Below, piece by piece: positions 6,741 through 7,074 of a DNA stretch of 7,074 nucleotides (its first letter is position 1; the number at the start of each line of letters is the position of its first letter). This DNA is from Nanobdellota archaeon. GTDB taxonomy: Archaea > Nanobdellota > Nanobdellia > Woesearchaeales > GW2011-AR15. The notes under the pieces are model-generated. The model had not been told where the DNA came from. It did not search any database and saw only the letters and a program-made list of their open reading frames with translations. A program made the translations under genes and the position numbers. The stretch lies in contig JAHIYL010000125.1 of the NCBI GenBank assembly GCA_018815145.1, positions 1 through 7,074 on the forward strand. Reading direction: 5' to 3'.

Positions 6741-6920
6741 TTTTACGACATTAGCGAATTTTCCGCATAGTACCATAACTTTTTTGCAATAGTGGCTGTT
6801 GCGACATTCATCTATTCGTGTGTGGGTTCATTTCTGAACTTGACACATTATTGCAGTCGCCTAAAGGCACAACTCAATCATAAAACGCACGTGGTTAGTG
6901 CAATGAAAAGCCGAGCCAGC
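6741..6920 (-). ncRNA. Candidate IS1111-type guide (bridge/seek) RNA region
   Basis: This 180-base region has no credible protein gene and lies directly downstream of the IS110-type transposase on the same strand. IS1111 elements encode their target-selecting guide RNA at this position. Read on the minus strand it can form: a stem near the start (UCAU/AUGA plus GCAC/GUGC, loop UAACCAC, about 6905-6878); a short GCC-UUUA-GGC hairpin (6868-6859) competing with the next; a large nested hairpin (6860-6801); and a weak GCG/CGC hairpin (6766-6754). The exact RNA ends are unknown, and folding was done by eye. Guide function is inferred from position and shape, not shown. Confidence 0.42.
6801..6860 (-). 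other. Nested hairpin with GAAA tetraloop and large internal loop
   Basis: On the minus strand three stems nest. GCGAC (6860-6856) pairs with GTCGC (6805-6801), TGTGT (6847-6843) with ACACA (6823-6819), and GTTCA (6839-6835) with TGAAC (6830-6826). All fifteen pairs are Watson-Crick, and the structure is capped by GAAA, a GNRA tetraloop. A small CAA/CC internal loop separates the upper stems. An 8-base (6855-6848) by 13-base (6818-6806) internal loop separates the lower two. Bridge RNAs carry their DNA-pairing guides on the two sides of just such an internal loop. Confidence 0.6.
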
Positions 6921-7074
6921 CTATGTTGCCTTATGTATTTGCAAAGCTTGATACTTATTATTATGTTTGAGCATAATGTATAATAATGTTACCATTTTTC
7001 GAGCAATTGCTACAATTGCTTTTTGATGCCCTTTTTTTTGTGCCAGCATAATATATTTTTTCTTTAACGTTTTG
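6921..7074 (-). CDS. IS110/IS1111-family transposase, C-terminal fragment (runs off window)
   Basis: Only the last 50 codons and the TAG stop (6923-6921) are visible; the first complete codon begins at 7073. The peptide includes AQKKGHQKAIVAIARKMVTL and then LYIMLKHNNKYQ. It matches the characteristic C-terminal helix of IS110-family transposases (consensus-like 'rKGkkkAivAvARKlL.iiy.mLk...pY'), the end of the Transposase_20 (IS116/IS110/IS902) domain. These enzymes are DEDD/serine recombinases guided by an element-encoded RNA. The RuvC-like N-terminal domain and the catalytic serine lie outside the window, so activity cannot be judged. No frameshift or internal stop is seen in the visible part. 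The fragment lacks a start codon only because the window ends. Confidence 0.82.
   Translation of the reverse strand, partial: KTLKKKYIMLAQKKGHQKAIVAIARKMVTLLYIMLKHNNKYQALQIHKAT

Larger units (their letters stand above)
6738..7074 (-). mobile_element. Right-hand (3') part of an IS110/IS1111-family insertion sequence
   Basis: The element is recognised from the transposase C-terminus at 6921-7074 and the roughly 180-base non-coding stretch after it. The right boundary is not certain: it could be near 6738, where the palindrome begins, or further toward 6621. IS110-type elements lack conventional terminal inverted repeats and usually leave little or no target duplication, so the end cannot be placed from one side. 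The left end lies beyond the window. A long non-coding region after the transposase is the arrangement of the IS1111 group rather than IS110 in the strict sense. Confidence 0.7.

Noticed and set aside
6864..6920. In-frame continuation of the transposase beyond its TAG (to another TAG at 6863-6861)
   Set aside because: The 19 residues after the stop do not resemble IS110 C-termini, and the region overlaps the structured RNA candidate, so readthrough is not supported.
6792..6983. 63-codon plus-strand reading frame over the right-hand non-coding region
   Set aside because: It runs antisense across the transposase end and the structured region, has no promoter or ribosome site at archaeal spacing, and its peptide resembles no family I recognise.
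6955..6985. AT-rich inverted repeat near the transposase end (ATTATG...CATAAT)
   Set aside because: It lies inside coding sequence of low complexity, has only six contiguous pairs and needs a four-base bulge to extend, which is consistent with chance.
1..7074. tRNA or rRNA genes and CRISPR arrays
   Set aside because: No T-arm consensus with matching acceptor stem, no rRNA core sequence and no regularly spaced direct repeats were seen on either strand.

Overview
The window looks like a stretch of an AT-rich archaeal chromosome. Several genes have a TATA box (TTATAAAT, TTTATATA, TTTTTAAA-type) whose centre lies about 26-28 bases before the start codon, with no Shine-Dalgarno sequence between. 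This is the arrangement of archaeal leaderless transcripts. Gene content also fits an archaeon: a membrane-anchored SPFH protein, a DUF362-ferredoxin protein, a DUF1893 protein and an ECF-type S component. A small-genome DPANN-type lineage is possible, but the sequence alone does not settle this.

Layout: (1) 45-920, plus strand, a prohibitin-like SPFH membrane protein; (2) 999-1736, plus, a DEDD-type RNase H-fold exonuclease-like protein (YprB-like); (3) 1759-3969, minus, a large cysteine-rich lipoprotein with a right-handed beta-helix, convergent with gene 2; (4) 4045-5097, plus, a DUF362 protein with two 4Fe-4S motifs, divergent from gene 3; (5) 5094-5693, plus, a small M50/site-2-protease-like membrane protein, overlapping gene 4 by ATGA; (6) 5719-6117, minus, a DUF1893 protein; (7) 6114-6620, minus, an ECF S-component-like membrane protein, which is upstream of gene 6 and overlaps it by ATGA; (8) 6621-6920, no protein gene, but a 60-base palindrome and a region able to fold into nested stems; (9) 6921-7074, minus, the C-terminal 50 codons of an IS110/IS1111-family transposase that runs off the window edge.

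Three parts may work together. Genes 4 and 5 form a translationally coupled pair (iron-sulfur protein plus membrane protease). Genes 7 and 6 form a second coupled pair (membrane uptake component plus a small deaminase-fold protein), suggesting import and processing of one metabolite. The right-hand end is an IS110-type element whose 3' non-coding region is the place where IS1111-type elements carry their guide (bridge/seek) RNA. That region contains a nested hairpin with a GAAA tetraloop and a large 8/13-base internal loop. This is the most interesting part of the window, although the element's ends and its left half are not visible.
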